A stretch of DNA of 37,796 bases, taken from positions 1-37,796 of the forward strand of contig JALSQH010000128.1 of the NCBI GenBank assembly GCA_026985515.1, in the 5' to 3' direction. The notes under the pieces were generated by a model. The model worked only from the letters and a program-made list of their open reading frames with translations, ran no database searches and was not told where the DNA came from. Source of the DNA: a bacterium (GTDB taxonomy: Bacteria > JALSQH01). The position numbers and the translations under genes are program-made. Shown piece by piece: positions 8,287 to 17,123 of the stretch; the first letter of the stretch is position 1, and each line of letters starts with the position of its first letter.

Positions 8287-9204
8287 ATGCCACTGGAAAG
8301 ATTTGATTACGATTACCTGTATGGAAGGAAAAGTGACAAAGTTATTATCAGTGTGGCCATAACAGGTGCCCTTGCAAACAGGTACCAGAATCCGGGGATC
8401 CCATATACACCGGAGGAAATGGCAGAGGAGACATACAGAGCCTACAATGCAGGAGCATCTATAGTTCATATTCACGCCAGAGAAAGGGATGGGACCCCTT
8501 CGATAAGACCTGAAATGTTCAAGGAAATAACAGAGGCAATCAAGGCAAAATGCGATATAATCATCAACTACTCCACAGGAGCAGTGGGTATACCAAGAGA
8601 AATGAGAATAGAACACATCAGACAGCTGAAACCAGACATAGGTGCCCTCAACATGGGGTCAATGAACTACTCAAAGTACAGTACAAAGAGGAAAGATTTC
8701 GTTTTTAAATTTGTTTTTGAAAACACCATGGATGACATAATGTACTTTATCAATGTTATGAATGAAGTGGGGACAAAACCGGAACTTGAATGTTTTGATG
8801 CGGGACATATTGCCAATTCTTACCCACTTCTTGATATGGGACTTCTGAAACCTCCTGTCCATTACAGCATAATCCTGGGTGTACTTGGAGGAGCTCCACC
8901 CACACCAAGGATGCTTCAAACCATGGTGGATATTTTACCACCGGGGTCACACTGGCAGGTAATTGGAATAGGACCGGTCCAGTGGCGGCTGGTAGCAGCA
9001 GCTCTCGCAATGGGTGGAGATATCAGGGTGGGACTTGAGGACAACTTCTATCTTGGAAATGGTGAAATGGCTACCAGTAATGGACCACTGGTGGAACAGG
9101 CTGTGAGAATGGCAAGGGATGTGGGGAGAGAACCTGCCACAGTGGAAGAGGCAAGGGAAATTATTGGCTTGAAGACAAAGGAGGAAAAGGGGGATGGCCA
9201 GTAA
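8287..9204 (+). CDS. Beta-keto acid cleavage enzyme (BKACE, DUF849 family)
   Basis: The 305-residue protein belongs to the family of 3-keto-5-aminohexanoate cleavage enzyme (Kce), which splits a beta-keto acid with acetyl-CoA into an acyl-CoA and acetoacetate using zinc. Seen: the metal ligands H61-x-H63 in VHIHARERDG, VAITGA near 23-28, NYSTG near 94-98, and ECFDAGH and GPVQW segments typical of the fold. ATG at 8287 is chosen over TTG at 8281 because AGGAGG ends at 8280, leaving the normal 6 nt before ATG. The substrate is not deducible: lysine fermentation, carnitine breakdown and other beta-keto acids are all served by this family. It overlaps the acyl-CoA dehydrogenase homologue by 11 nt. 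Confidence 0.9.
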   Translation: MPLERFDYDYLYGRKSDKVIISVAITGALANRYQNPGIPYTPEEMAEETYRAYNAGASIVHIHARERDGTPSIRPEMFKEITEAIKAKCDIIINYSTGAVGIPREMRIEHIRQLKPDIGALNMGSMNYSKYSTKRKDFVFKFVFENTMDDIMYFINVMNEVGTKPELECFDAGHIANSYPLLDMGLLKPPVHYSIILGVLGGAPPTPRMLQTMVDILPPGSHWQVIGIGPVQWRLVAAALAMGGDIRVGLEDNFYLGNGEMATSNGPLVEQAVRMARDVGREPATVEEAREIIGLKTKEEKGDGQ

Positions 9205-10339
9205 TTTTTTCACAGAAGATGAGAAGAAAATTCAGGAAAAATACAGAAAGCTTGCAGAAGAACTGATTCTACCCAGAGAGAAAGAGATAGACGAAAAGGA
9301 TAGAATCCCCCCCGATTTAATTAAACAGCTTACCGGTGACCCCTTCTATCTTCCCTCCCTCTCTGTACCTCAAAAATATGGTGGCCTTGAACTCAGTAAT
9401 GTAAAGGTAGGAATAATTGCTGAAGAGATAGGCTATGCATGCCCGACACTCATACCCTTTCTGGAAATTGCCCAGCTCTATTCCCATGTTATAAAACTTG
9501 GGGGAAGCGAAGAACAGAAGAAAAAATTCCTGGGTGCACTTGCTCAAGGTAAAATAGGCGCCTACGCACTCACAGATGAAGGTCCCGGATCAGATCCTGC
9601 AAGAATGAAAACCATCGCCGTTAAAAGAGGCACCAGATACTACCTTACGGGGAAAAAGAGAATCATAACTTATGCTGATCTTGCTGATCTCATAGCGGTT
9701 TTCGCAAGCGAAGATCCAGAAGCAGGCGCAAAGGGGATAAGTGCTTTTATCATAGAGAAGAAAGGTATTAAAGGAATTAAATTTGAGAGGAGAATTGATA
9801 CCTTTGGACTGAGGGGACACAGAGCCTTTGACATCGTCCTCAAAGAGGTGGAGGTGCCTGAAGAAAACAGAATTGGTAAAAGCGGAGAGGGACTGAAACT
9901 TGCTCTCAAGGTTCTCAACATAACCAGAATAAGTCTTGCATGGGGGTTCATAGGGCTGGCAAGAAGGGCGCTGGAAGAAACAATAAAGTGGGTTAAGGAG
10001 AGAGAAGTTGCTGGAAAGAAATTAAAAGAATTCAGCAACATAAGCTTTGCAATAGCTGAAATAGCAACACAGATTGATGCTGCGAGACTGCTTGCGTACA
10101 GAGCTTCATCCATGGCTGATAGAGGTATGGAGCATAGAAAAGAAACATCAATGGCAAAGTGGTATGCAGGGGAAATAATGCTAAAGGCTGTGGATCTTGC
10201 AAACAGAGTATATGCAGGTTACGGAGCCGACCCACTCTATCCTGTGGAGAAATTCCTGCGTGATGCCTACACGTGGCATCCCGCTCAGGGAACAAACGAG
10301 GTTCAAAAGTTCATAATAGCAAGGGAGCTCTTAAAATAG
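9194..10339 (+). CDS. Acyl-CoA dehydrogenase homologue lacking the canonical catalytic Glu
   Basis: The 381-residue flavoprotein has the full acyl-CoA dehydrogenase layout: a helical N-domain, the beta barrel with ALTDEGPGSDPA (about 125-136) and a C-terminal helical domain ending QGTNEVQKFIIARELL. At the position of the catalytic base of medium/short-chain enzymes (YEGT) this protein has Q365 (AQGT). The alternative site used by isovaleryl-CoA and long-chain enzymes is T244 (NITRIS). Flavin-contact residues seem kept. It may therefore be a reductase, an oxygenase-like or non-redox variant, or use another base. The ATG at 9194 has AAGGAGG 8 nt upstream and lies inside the BKACE gene, so the two are coupled and probably share a pathway. 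Confidence 0.85.
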   Translation: MASNFFTEDEKKIQEKYRKLAEELILPREKEIDEKDRIPPDLIKQLTGDPFYLPSLSVPQKYGGLELSNVKVGIIAEEIGYACPTLIPFLEIAQLYSHVIKLGGSEEQKKKFLGALAQGKIGAYALTDEGPGSDPARMKTIAVKRGTRYYLTGKKRIITYADLADLIAVFASEDPEAGAKGISAFIIEKKGIKGIKFERRIDTFGLRGHRAFDIVLKEVEVPEENRIGKSGEGLKLALKVLNITRISLAWGFIGLARRALEETIKWVKEREVAGKKLKEFSNISFAIAEIATQIDAARLLAYRASSMADRGMEHRKETSMAKWYAGEIMLKAVDLANRVYAGYGADPLYPVEKFLRDAYTWHPAQGTNEVQKFIIARELLK

Positions 10340-10354
10340 AGCTCCCGATTCTTT
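10323..10354. terminator. Hairpin between convergent genes
   Basis: Arms GGGAGCTCT (10323-10331) and AGAGCTCCC (10338-10346) are perfectly complementary over 9 bp around a 6-nt loop. The hairpin overlaps the stop codon of the dehydrogenase gene. Only a weak T-tract (CTTT) follows on the plus strand, so termination could be partial or the hairpin could protect the mRNA 3' end. It may serve the convergent lipoprotein gene too. Confidence 0.6.
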
Positions 10355-10356
10355 AA

Positions 10357-10920
10357 TCAGAGTTCACCCTCAATATCAAAAACTATGTAACCATCAAAGG
10401 AAACATCGTCACAGGGTGCTCTTCCATCAACTTCCGTGGTTACCTTGAACTTATCACCATTCAGAAATTTAACAATGTTAGCACCTGAACCTTTCACAGT
10501 TATCTCAGTTGCATTATCCGGGACCGGATCGAGCTCTCCGATAAGTACCTTTTTATCGCTGTCACCAGTGAGAGGTTCAGCATAGACTTTTATGGAGTTG
10601 AGAAAATTAAAATTGTCAATATCGCTGTCACCACTTTTAGCCGTATCGGTAATTTTAAGAACAAGTTTATCCATTGTGACCTTTGTTATGACCTTCGGCG
10701 CTTTCTTTTTATACTCCTGCGAATTTTCAATATTTATGCTTAGAGGCTTGAGCAGGTTGTTTATCGCAGGAACATTTGTCAGCTGGTCACAATTAGGTAT
10801 TCCAACACCCTGGACCGTTTGTTCAGAAATATCCTGTGTCACTGTAAATGAAATTGTTGCACCACAGGACCCAATCAGTACTGCGAAAAATGCTGTAACA
10901 ACCGGTAAAAATTTCTTCAT
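10357..10920 (-). CDS. Predicted lipoprotein, unknown function
   Basis: The 187-residue protein has a lipoprotein signal: MKKF, a hydrophobic stretch, then the lipobox IGSC with the acylated Cys at position 19. The mature part is beta-rich and polar with two further cysteines (in NCDQL and PCDDV) that could form a disulfide. It resembles no family I can name with confidence. The ATG has GGGAGG 6 nt upstream and a good promoter further up. It is a single-gene unit, convergent with the BKACE operon and divergent from tRNA-Ser. It is expected to be anchored to the inner or outer membrane facing the periplasm. Confidence 0.75.
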   Translation of the reverse strand: MKKFLPVVTAFFAVLIGSCGATISFTVTQDISEQTVQGVGIPNCDQLTNVPAINNLLKPLSINIENSQEYKKKAPKVITKVTMDKLVLKITDTAKSGDSDIDNFNFLNSIKVYAEPLTGDSDKKVLIGELDPVPDNATEITVKGSGANIVKFLNGDKFKVTTEVDGRAPCDDVSFDGYIVFDIEGEL

Positions 10921-10944
10921 CTTCTACCTCCCTTCTGCAGGTTA

Positions 10945-10972
10945 ATTATACTGATAGAGCAGTTGAAATCAA
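10945..10972 (-). promoter_or_regulatory. Promoter of the lipoprotein gene
   Basis: On the minus strand TTGATT (10972-10967), a 16-nt spacer, then the perfect -10 hexamer TATAAT (10950-10945). The predicted start is near 10938, 18 nt before the ATG. The -35 box overlaps the -35 box of the divergent tRNA promoter. Confidence 0.6.
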
Positions 10973-10992
10973 AAAGGTAATTTGAATAATAT
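10963..10992 (+). promoter_or_regulatory. Promoter of tRNA-Ser
   Basis: TTGAAA (10963-10968), an 18-nt spacer, then TAATAT (10987-10992). The predicted start falls about 2 nt before the tRNA 5' end, as expected for a tRNA transcript with a very short leader. It shares bases with the divergent lipoprotein promoter. Confidence 0.5.
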
Positions 10993-11000
10993 ATATGAGC

Positions 11001-11094
<94 letters not shown>

Positions 11095-11115
11095 TTATTT
11101 TTTGGTGGGGATTCA

Positions 11116-12414
11116 GTGAAGAGAATTGTCATTCTTCTTTTCCTCTTTCCATCCATTACCAGTGCCTCACAGTTAACATTTCTTGATTTACCTTACAATT
11201 TTGATACCAGATTTAATCAATTTTCCATGCATCAAACTCTTAATGTAACCACCGCCTTTTCCACAACTCTGCACAGAATCACCACACAAGGGATCTTAAG
11301 ATTTGAACTTCCCGCAAAAATTAAGGCTGTATTATGGGCATTTGCCCTCACCGGTGAAGATTATTTTTTATTTTACCTGCCCGGTGGATATGGATGGCTA
11401 CATGAAGAGTGGCACAGGGCAATACTTTCCATGAGGGGCGTAAACAGTTATGATGAAATCTACTCATTTCCGCTTTTTAAAAAATTTGTCTCCGTTGACC
11501 ATATCAGAGATGAAGACCTCATAAATCTGAAGAAAAAATTTCCTCATGATCTTGTCAGAGCAGAAGAGGCAGGAGTAGAAGCTCAGTTCTTTTTCACCGA
11601 AGAGATCAGAAAAAACTGCTTCTTCAAGAGATCCAGGTGCCTCGAAGAAATTCCGCAGTTACTTTCAAACATTTTGAATTCTTCGTTCTACATACTGTTT
11701 TCCTCAACAGAAGAGGCTTCAAGGGATACAACAGAAATGGAAAAATCAGAAGGTACCATTATCTCAGAGAGAGACGCCTTTGGTCTTGACTTCACAGCAT
11801 GGGTGTATGACCTTTTCAGAGAAAATCTTCCATACTCAATGAGGGGGGTACACCCTTCAGGGGCAGGAATAAAAAGATACGTCTCCCCTTCTCAACTGGA
11901 TGAGAAAGAACTCAATTACCTGAAACTTCAGGGATACTTAACCTGGTTAAATCTGCTATCACCTCAAATTTTCGGTTTTGCACCCTCAGATTACTGGAAT
12001 TTCTACTTCACACACTATCTCACACCATGGGGATTCTCTGCAGGTGTTTCACTTCTCATCAGGGGAAAGAAATGGGGATACTTCCTGGCAGGGAAAATAA
12101 ACTCATCATTGCATCTGAACTTACCCGAACTTGATGCAGAAATCTGGCTGAAAAATAGCTGGAATTCTCTTCTGAAGATCAGAATAAGTCTCTGGATCCA
12201 GCCTCTTAAACAGGACTTTTACTCTAAAAAAGGCAGTCCGGGTGGATTGCTGGAAATCTACCTCAATTTTCCACTGGATAAAAGTACAACTCTTTTCATT
12301 AATCCATTTGTTAAAAGTGAAGGATGGGTTCCAGGAAATGAGTATCTCGATGCTGTCAGTGGGATAAGGATTGGTACATCATTCAGACTCAATCTTCTCA
12401 AGGATACTCTTTAA
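11116..12414 (+). CDS. Secreted protein with HExxH motif and beta-rich C-terminus
   Basis: The 432-residue protein has a signal peptide (MKR, hydrophobic core, cleavage about after residue 17). The sequence GWLHEEWHRA contains HExxH (H96-E97-E98-W99-H100), the zinc-binding signature of many metallopeptidases. A downstream EEAGVEAQ segment (about 150-157) could supply the third ligand, as in gluzincins. The last 150 residues alternate aromatic/hydrophobic and polar residues, like outer-membrane beta strands. I do not recognise the family. The start is GTG at 11116 after a modest GGTGGGG. It begins 21 nt after tRNA-Ser and may be read from the tRNA promoter. Its last 36 nt overlap the convergent hslO gene. 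Confidence 0.7.
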   Translation: MKRIVILLFLFPSITSASQLTFLDLPYNFDTRFNQFSMHQTLNVTTAFSTTLHRITTQGILRFELPAKIKAVLWAFALTGEDYFLFYLPGGYGWLHEEWHRAILSMRGVNSYDEIYSFPLFKKFVSVDHIRDEDLINLKKKFPHDLVRAEEAGVEAQFFFTEEIRKNCFFKRSRCLEEIPQLLSNILNSSFYILFSSTEEASRDTTEMEKSEGTIISERDAFGLDFTAWVYDLFRENLPYSMRGVHPSGAGIKRYVSPSQLDEKELNYLKLQGYLTWLNLLSPQIFGFAPSDYWNFYFTHYLTPWGFSAGVSLLIRGKKWGYFLAGKINSSLHLNLPELDAEIWLKNSWNSLLKIRISLWIQPLKQDFYSKKGSPGGLLEIYLNFPLDKSTTLFINPFVKSEGWVPGNEYLDAVSGIRIGTSFRLNLLKDTL

Positions 12415-13254
12415 TTCCTCAGGGGTAAAAATATACTTCTTCAAACAGAATTTGCATGTTACTTCAATGGGTTCATTCTTTTCAATGGACTTTTTAATTT
12501 CCTCAGGTCCAAGTGCCACAACCGCTTCCTCCGATTTTTCCTTACTGCACCAGCACCGGAAAAAGATTTCCCTCTCTAAAAGAATTTCGACTTCATCAAA
12601 ATCGAGTAATTTCTTTGTTAAATCCTCTATTTTCTCCCCTCTGTTAAGATGGGGAGTTACTCCGCCCATCTTCTTCACATTTTCTTCCAGCTTAACAATC
12701 TCCTCATCCGTTGCATCAGGCATTGCCTCAATCAAAATTCCACCTGCTGACCTGACACTGTTGTCCGGGTTGATGTGGACGCCAACCGCAACAACGGCAG
12801 GGATCTGGAGAGAATAAGCATAATAATACGCAAGATCATCACCTATCTCTCCCGTCTGAAGAGGGACTGAAGTGACATAGGGCTCCTTCAATCCATAATC
12901 AAAGATTATATCCAGGACTCCATTTTTACCTATTGCACCGCCAACATCCAGTTTACCCTCCTTTGGAGGAAGATGCACATCCGGTTTTGCAGGATAACCC
13001 CTTATCCAGCCATCATACCTGGCTTCTGCTGTGACGCTTCCAAGAGGTCCGTCTCCTTTAACCTGGAGTATAACTTTCCCCTCCTTGATATCGGCTGAAA
13101 GGAGAGCGGCACCTATAAGCACCCGTCCAAATGCAGCTGTGGTGGTGGGAAGGGTGTTGTGGATTTTTCTCCCCTCCTCCACAAGATCTCTACCTTCAAC
13201 ACAGGCAAACTTAAAATGCCCATTCTTTGTGATGCCCCTGATAAGATAACTCAT
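12379..13254 (-). CDS. hslO: Redox-regulated chaperone Hsp33
   Basis: This 291-residue cytosolic holdase is activated by oxidation. The C-terminal zinc switch is present as C234-x-C236 and C267-x2-C270, and the N-terminal domain has the family segments SADIKEG and LQVKGDGPLG. The ATG shares one base with the TAA of greA upstream, so the two are co-translated. The 3' end overlaps the end of the convergent HExxH gene by 36 nt, and no intergenic terminator is present. Confidence 0.95.
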   Translation of the reverse strand: MSYLIRGITKNGHFKFACVEGRDLVEEGRKIHNTLPTTTAAFGRVLIGAALLSADIKEGKVILQVKGDGPLGSVTAEARYDGWIRGYPAKPDVHLPPKEGKLDVGGAIGKNGVLDIIFDYGLKEPYVTSVPLQTGEIGDDLAYYYAYSLQIPAVVAVGVHINPDNSVRSAGGILIEAMPDATDEEIVKLEENVKKMGGVTPHLNRGEKIEDLTKKLLDFDEVEILLEREIFFRCWCSKEKSEEAVVALGPEEIKKSIEKNEPIEVTCKFCLKKYIFTPEELKSILEKIESE

Positions 13255-13724
13255 TATTTGTACTCTACCTTTACTATTTCAAATTCCTTGATACCCTGAG
13301 AGGTTCTCACCTCCACCCAGTCACCGGCACTGTGACCGATGAGAGCCTGTGCTATTGGAGATGTATAAGGAATTTCGCCTTTTTCCAGATCATAAATATA
13401 CTCTCCAACAATTTTGTATACCTTTTCTTCCCCCGTATCTCCATCCACAACTGTCACAGTTGCTCCAAAGGAAACCTTATCAGACTTCACTTTCTGGGGT
13501 TCGATTATTTCTGCATTCGCAAGTTTGCTTTCCAGTTCTCTTATCCTTGCCTCAAGTAATCCCTGTTCCTCTTTTGCTGCATCATACTCTGCATTCTCAG
13601 ACAGGTCACCATGAGCCCGTGCCTCAGCAATTGCATCAATAACCCTTTTTCTCTCTGTGGTTTTCAGACGATTAAGTTCATTCTTGAGCATTTCATATTC
13701 TTCCTTTGTCATGGGGAACTTCAT
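13254..13724 (-). CDS. greA: Transcription elongation factor GreA
   Basis: This 156-residue factor stimulates transcript cleavage by stalled RNA polymerase. It has the N-terminal coiled coil with the acidic tip signature DLSENAEYDAAKEEQ (about 42-56 here) and the C-terminal FKBP-like domain (VTVVDGDTGEEKVYKIVG and SPIAQALIGH). ATG at 13724 is chosen over GTG at 13730 because AAGGAG lies 5 nt before ATG and overlaps the GTG. A consensus promoter sits directly upstream, and hslO follows with a 1-nt overlap. Confidence 0.95.
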   Translation of the reverse strand: MKFPMTKEEYEMLKNELNRLKTTERKRVIDAIAEARAHGDLSENAEYDAAKEEQGLLEARIRELESKLANAEIIEPQKVKSDKVSFGATVTVVDGDTGEEKVYKIVGEYIYDLEKGEIPYTSPIAQALIGHSAGDWVEVRTSQGIKEFEIVKVEYK

Positions 13725-13752
13725 GGCCACTCCTTTTCGGGATTTTTAGTAT

Positions 13753-13780
13753 ATTATAATCACAGGGAATTTTATGTCAA
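13753..13780 (-). promoter_or_regulatory. Consensus sigma70 promoter of greA-hslO
   Basis: On the minus strand perfect TTGACA (13780-13775) and perfect TATAAT (13758-13753) are separated by 16 nt. The predicted start is near 13746, giving a leader of about 22 nt with AAGGAG. The promoter lies just after the carB stop, so greA can be expressed independently of the pyrimidine operon. It is the best promoter match in the window. Confidence 0.8.
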
Positions 13781-13784
13781 AGCC

Positions 13785-16700
13785 TCAGGAAATCTCTCTC
13801 TCCCTGTAGTATTCCTGAATTGCTTTTACATTGGGAGATTTTTTCTTCATTTCATCAATTGCAATTGCCGCAGCATAGGCAGCGGAAATTGTAGTGAAAT
13901 AGGGTACCTGATAAACTATTGCACTTCTCCTGATGGAAAAGGAATCCCTGATAGACTGTTTTCCACTTGTGGTGTTTATAATCATTGCAATTTCCCTGTT
14001 CTTGATGTAATCAACTATGTTGGGTCTGCCCTCTATCACCTTTAAAGCCATTTCATTATCCACACCGTGTTTTTTCAGATACTCCGATGTTCCTCTTGTG
14101 GCAACAATTTTATACCCATTTTTTTGAAGGATTTTTGCAATGGGAACAACTGCCGGTTTATCTTCATCTTTCACACTTATGAAAACCTTGCCTTCCCGAG
14201 GTAATGTGTTGCTGGCACCCTCCTCCGCTTTTGCAAAGGCCAGGGGAAAGGAGTAATCTATACCCATAACCTCTCCAGTCGACTTCATCTCTGGACCAAG
14301 AATGGTGTCAACACTGGGGAACTTGGCAAAGGGGAAAACAGATTCTTTCACACCAAAATAGGGAAGTTTTCTCCTAACATTTATCATGTAACCATAATCA
14401 GGGGTAACTCCATAATCCTTTAAAGCATCAACAAGAGTTTTACCAACCATTATCTTTGCCGCTATCTTTGCCAGTGGAACCCCTGTAACTTTTGATACAA
14501 AGGGAACAGTCCGTGAAGCTCTGGGATTCACCTCAAGCACATACAGATCATCCTTTATGGCATACTGAACATTCATCAAACCCTTCACTTTTAGTTCAAT
14601 AGCCAGTTTTTTTGTGGCCTCTGCGATTTTTTCAAGCATTTCCTCAGTCAGTGAGTATGGCGGCAGGACTGCCGCTGAGTCTCCTGAGTGAATTCCGGCC
14701 TCCTCAATGTGTTGCATTATTCCACCTATGTAAACATCTCTGCTGTCTGAAAGAGCATCAACATCTATTTCCACTGCATCCTTCAAAAATTTGTCTATCA
14801 GAATGGGATGATCCGGTGAAACTTCAACTGCTTCCTCCATATACTTCTTCAACTCTATTTCATCGTAAACAATTTCCATGGATCTTCCACCAAGCACATA
14901 GGATGGCCTTACAAGGACAGGGAATCCAATCTCCTTTGCAACTTCAACTGCCTCCTCAACGGACCTTGCAATCCCATTTTGCGGCTGTTTCAGGCCAAGT
15001 CTCTTGAGAAGCTGCTGAAATCTCTCCCTGTCTTCAGCTATATCAATGGAATCGGGGGATGTTCCTACTATCTTTACACCTTCTTTCTCAAGGGGTACCG
15101 AAAGCTTAAGAGGAGTCTGTCCACCAAACTGCACAATCACTCCATCGGGATTCTCCTCTTTCACAATGGCAAGAACATCCTCCTTGGTCAGAGGCTCAAA
15201 GTACAACCTGTCGGCAGTATCATAATCGGTGCTCACCGTCTCAGGGTTGCAGTTAACCATTATTGTTTCATAACCTTCCTCTTTGAGGGCAAACACACCA
15301 TGGACACAACAGTAGTCAAACTCTATTCCCTGACCTATTCTATTGGGACCTCCTCCCAGGATTATAATCTTTTTCCTGTCCGTAACTCCTGCCTCATCCT
15401 CTTCGTCATAGGACGAGTAGAGATAGGGTGTGTAAGCCTCAAACTCTGCGGCACAGGTATCAACTCTCTTGTAGACATTTCTCAAATTAATTTTTTCTCT
15501 GAAATTCCTGATTTTATCCTCATCAGTATCAAGCAGATATGCAAGTCTCCTGTCGGAAAATCCCATCTTTTTTGCCTGAATCAGATACTCCCTAACAACC
15601 TCCGGCTCCTCCCTTTTCCAGCCATCAAAGTTGATAAATTTTTCTTTTTTCTCAATCAGATCCCTCTCAAATTCAATTATTTCCTTTATGTTGTTGAGAA
15701 ACCAGGGATCAATATGGGTGTACCTGTAAATTTCGTCCGTTGAGAATCCCACCCTGTAGGCGTCTCCAATATACCACAGTCTCTTACTGTTGGGGATTTT
15801 TAATTTTTCAATTATCTCCTCTCTTATTCGGGTATCACCTGCAGCTCTCTCAATAGATTTTAAACTTGCTGCAATTCCAACCATCGATTCAAAGCCATAC
15901 TTGTCAATTTCAAGAGATCTGATTGCTTTCTGAAGAGCTTCTTTAAAGGTTCTGCCAATTGCCATCACCTCACCCACAGACTTCATCTGAGTGGTAAGGA
16001 AGTCCCTGGTCTGGGGGAATTTTTCAAATGTGAAGCGGGGAATTTTAACCACCACATAATCCATGGTGGGTTCAAAACTTGCCGGGGTGTATCTGGTTAT
16101 GTCGTTGGGAATCTCATCAAGGGTGTAGCCCACAGCAAGTTTCGTGGCTATCTTGGCGATGGGGAAACCTGTGGCCTTTGAGGCGAGAGCGGATGATCTT
16201 GAAACCCTGGGATTCATCTCAATTACCACCATTCTGCCATCATCGGGATTTATGGCAAACTGGATATTTGATCCGCCCGTGTCAACCCCAATTTCTCTGA
16301 TTATTTTAATGGCTGCATCTCTCATTATCTGGTACTCTTTATCCGTAAGGGTCTGCGCTGGAGCCACTGTTATGCTATCCCCGGTGTGAACTCCCATAGC
16401 ATCAAAATTCTCAATGGAACAGATAATTACCACATTGTCATTCTTATCCCTCATCACCTCCAGTTCAAATTCCTTCCATCCCAGAACAGATTCCTCAATC
16501 AGAATTTCACTTATGGGGGATGCATCAAGTCCCCACTTCACATACTCTTCATACTCCTCCATGTTGTAAGCCACATTGCCACCATGTCCCCCCAGAGTAA
16601 AGGCGGGTCTTATTATGGCGGGGAATCCCACATACTTGATAACTTCCATCGCCTCGTCAAATGACCTTGCAAGACCACTCCTTGGTACCTGAAGACCAAT

Positions 16701-17114
16701 TTTCTCCATCGATTTTTTAAACAGTTCCCTATCCTCAGCCTTCTTTATGGATTCCACATTGGCTCCAATGAGTTCAACACCATACTTCTCCAGGATCCCC
16801 ATTTCATGCAGAGCCACAGCGGTATTCAGCGCAGTCTGACCTCCCAGGGTGGGAAGAATAGCATCGGGCCTCTCCCTCTCTACAATTCTGGCAACTGTTT
16901 CGGGAGTTATTGGCTCAATATAGGTTTTATCTGCAAATTCGGGATCCGTCATGATTGTGGCAGGGTTGCTGTTCACCAGAACCACTTCGTAGCCCTCTTC
17001 TTTCAAAGCCTTGCATGCCTGCGTTCCCGAATAATCGAATTCACACGCCTGACCAATCACAATGGGGCCTGAGCCTATGATCAGAATCTTTTTTAAATCT
17101 TTTCTCCTTGGCAT
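13785..17114 (-). CDS. carB: Carbamoyl-phosphate synthase large subunit
   Basis: The 1109-residue enzyme makes carbamoyl phosphate from bicarbonate, ATP and the ammonia delivered by CarA. The two homologous halves are visible: each starts with a nucleotide-binding loop ([19 protein letters not shown] near 12-30 and [18 protein letters not shown] near 590-607) followed by an ATP-grasp domain. The C-terminal MGS-like allosteric domain begins near 985 ([18 protein letters not shown]), where UMP or ornithine usually act. Length is normal. ATG at 17114 has GAGG 7 nt upstream, overlapping the end of the radical SAM gene. It is the last gene of the pyrimidine operon. Confidence 0.97.
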   Translation of the reverse strand: MPRRKDLKKILIIGSGPIVIGQACEFDYSGTQACKALKEEGYEVVLVNSNPATIMTDPEFADKTYIEPITPETVARIVERERPDAILPTLGGQTALNTAVALHEMGILEKYGVELIGANVESIKKAEDRELFKKSMEKIGLQVPRSGLARSFDEAMEVIKYVGFPAIIRPAFTLGGHGGNVAYNMEEYEEYVKWGLDASPISEILIEESVLGWKEFELEVMRDKNDNVVIICSIENFDAMGVHTGDSITVAPAQTLTDKEYQIMRDAAIKIIREIGVDTGGSNIQFAINPDDGRMVVIEMNPRVSRSSALASKATGFPIAKIATKLAVGYTLDEIPNDITRYTPASFEPTMDYVVVKIPRFTFEKFPQTRDFLTTQMKSVGEVMAIGRTFKEALQKAIRSLEIDKYGFESMVGIAASLKSIERAAGDTRIREEIIEKLKIPNSKRLWYIGDAYRVGFSTDEIYRYTHIDPWFLNNIKEIIEFERDLIEKKEKFINFDGWKREEPEVVREYLIQAKKMGFSDRRLAYLLDTDEDKIRNFREKINLRNVYKRVDTCAAEFEAYTPYLYSSYDEEDEAGVTDRKKIIILGGGPNRIGQGIEFDYCCVHGVFALKEEGYETIMVNCNPETVSTDYDTADRLYFEPLTKEDVLAIVKEENPDGVIVQFGGQTPLKLSVPLEKEGVKIVGTSPDSIDIAEDRERFQQLLKRLGLKQPQNGIARSVEEAVEVAKEIGFPVLVRPSYVLGGRSMEIVYDEIELKKYMEEAVEVSPDHPILIDKFLKDAVEIDVDALSDSRDVYIGGIMQHIEEAGIHSGDSAAVLPPYSLTEEMLEKIAEATKKLAIELKVKGLMNVQYAIKDDLYVLEVNPRASRTVPFVSKVTGVPLAKIAAKIMVGKTLVDALKDYGVTPDYGYMINVRRKLPYFGVKESVFPFAKFPSVDTILGPEMKSTGEVMGIDYSFPLAFAKAEEGASNTLPREGKVFISVKDEDKPAVVPIAKILQKNGYKIVATRGTSEYLKKHGVDNEMALKVIEGRPNIVDYIKNREIAMIINTTSGKQSIRDSFSIRRSAIVYQVPYFTTISAAYAAAIAIDEMKKKSPNVKAIQEYYREREIS

Positions 17115-17123
17115 AACCCATCC

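Noticed and set aside
14979-15743. 254-codon open frame on the plus strand
   Set aside because: It lies wholly antisense to carB, resembles no family, and carB is conserved throughout.
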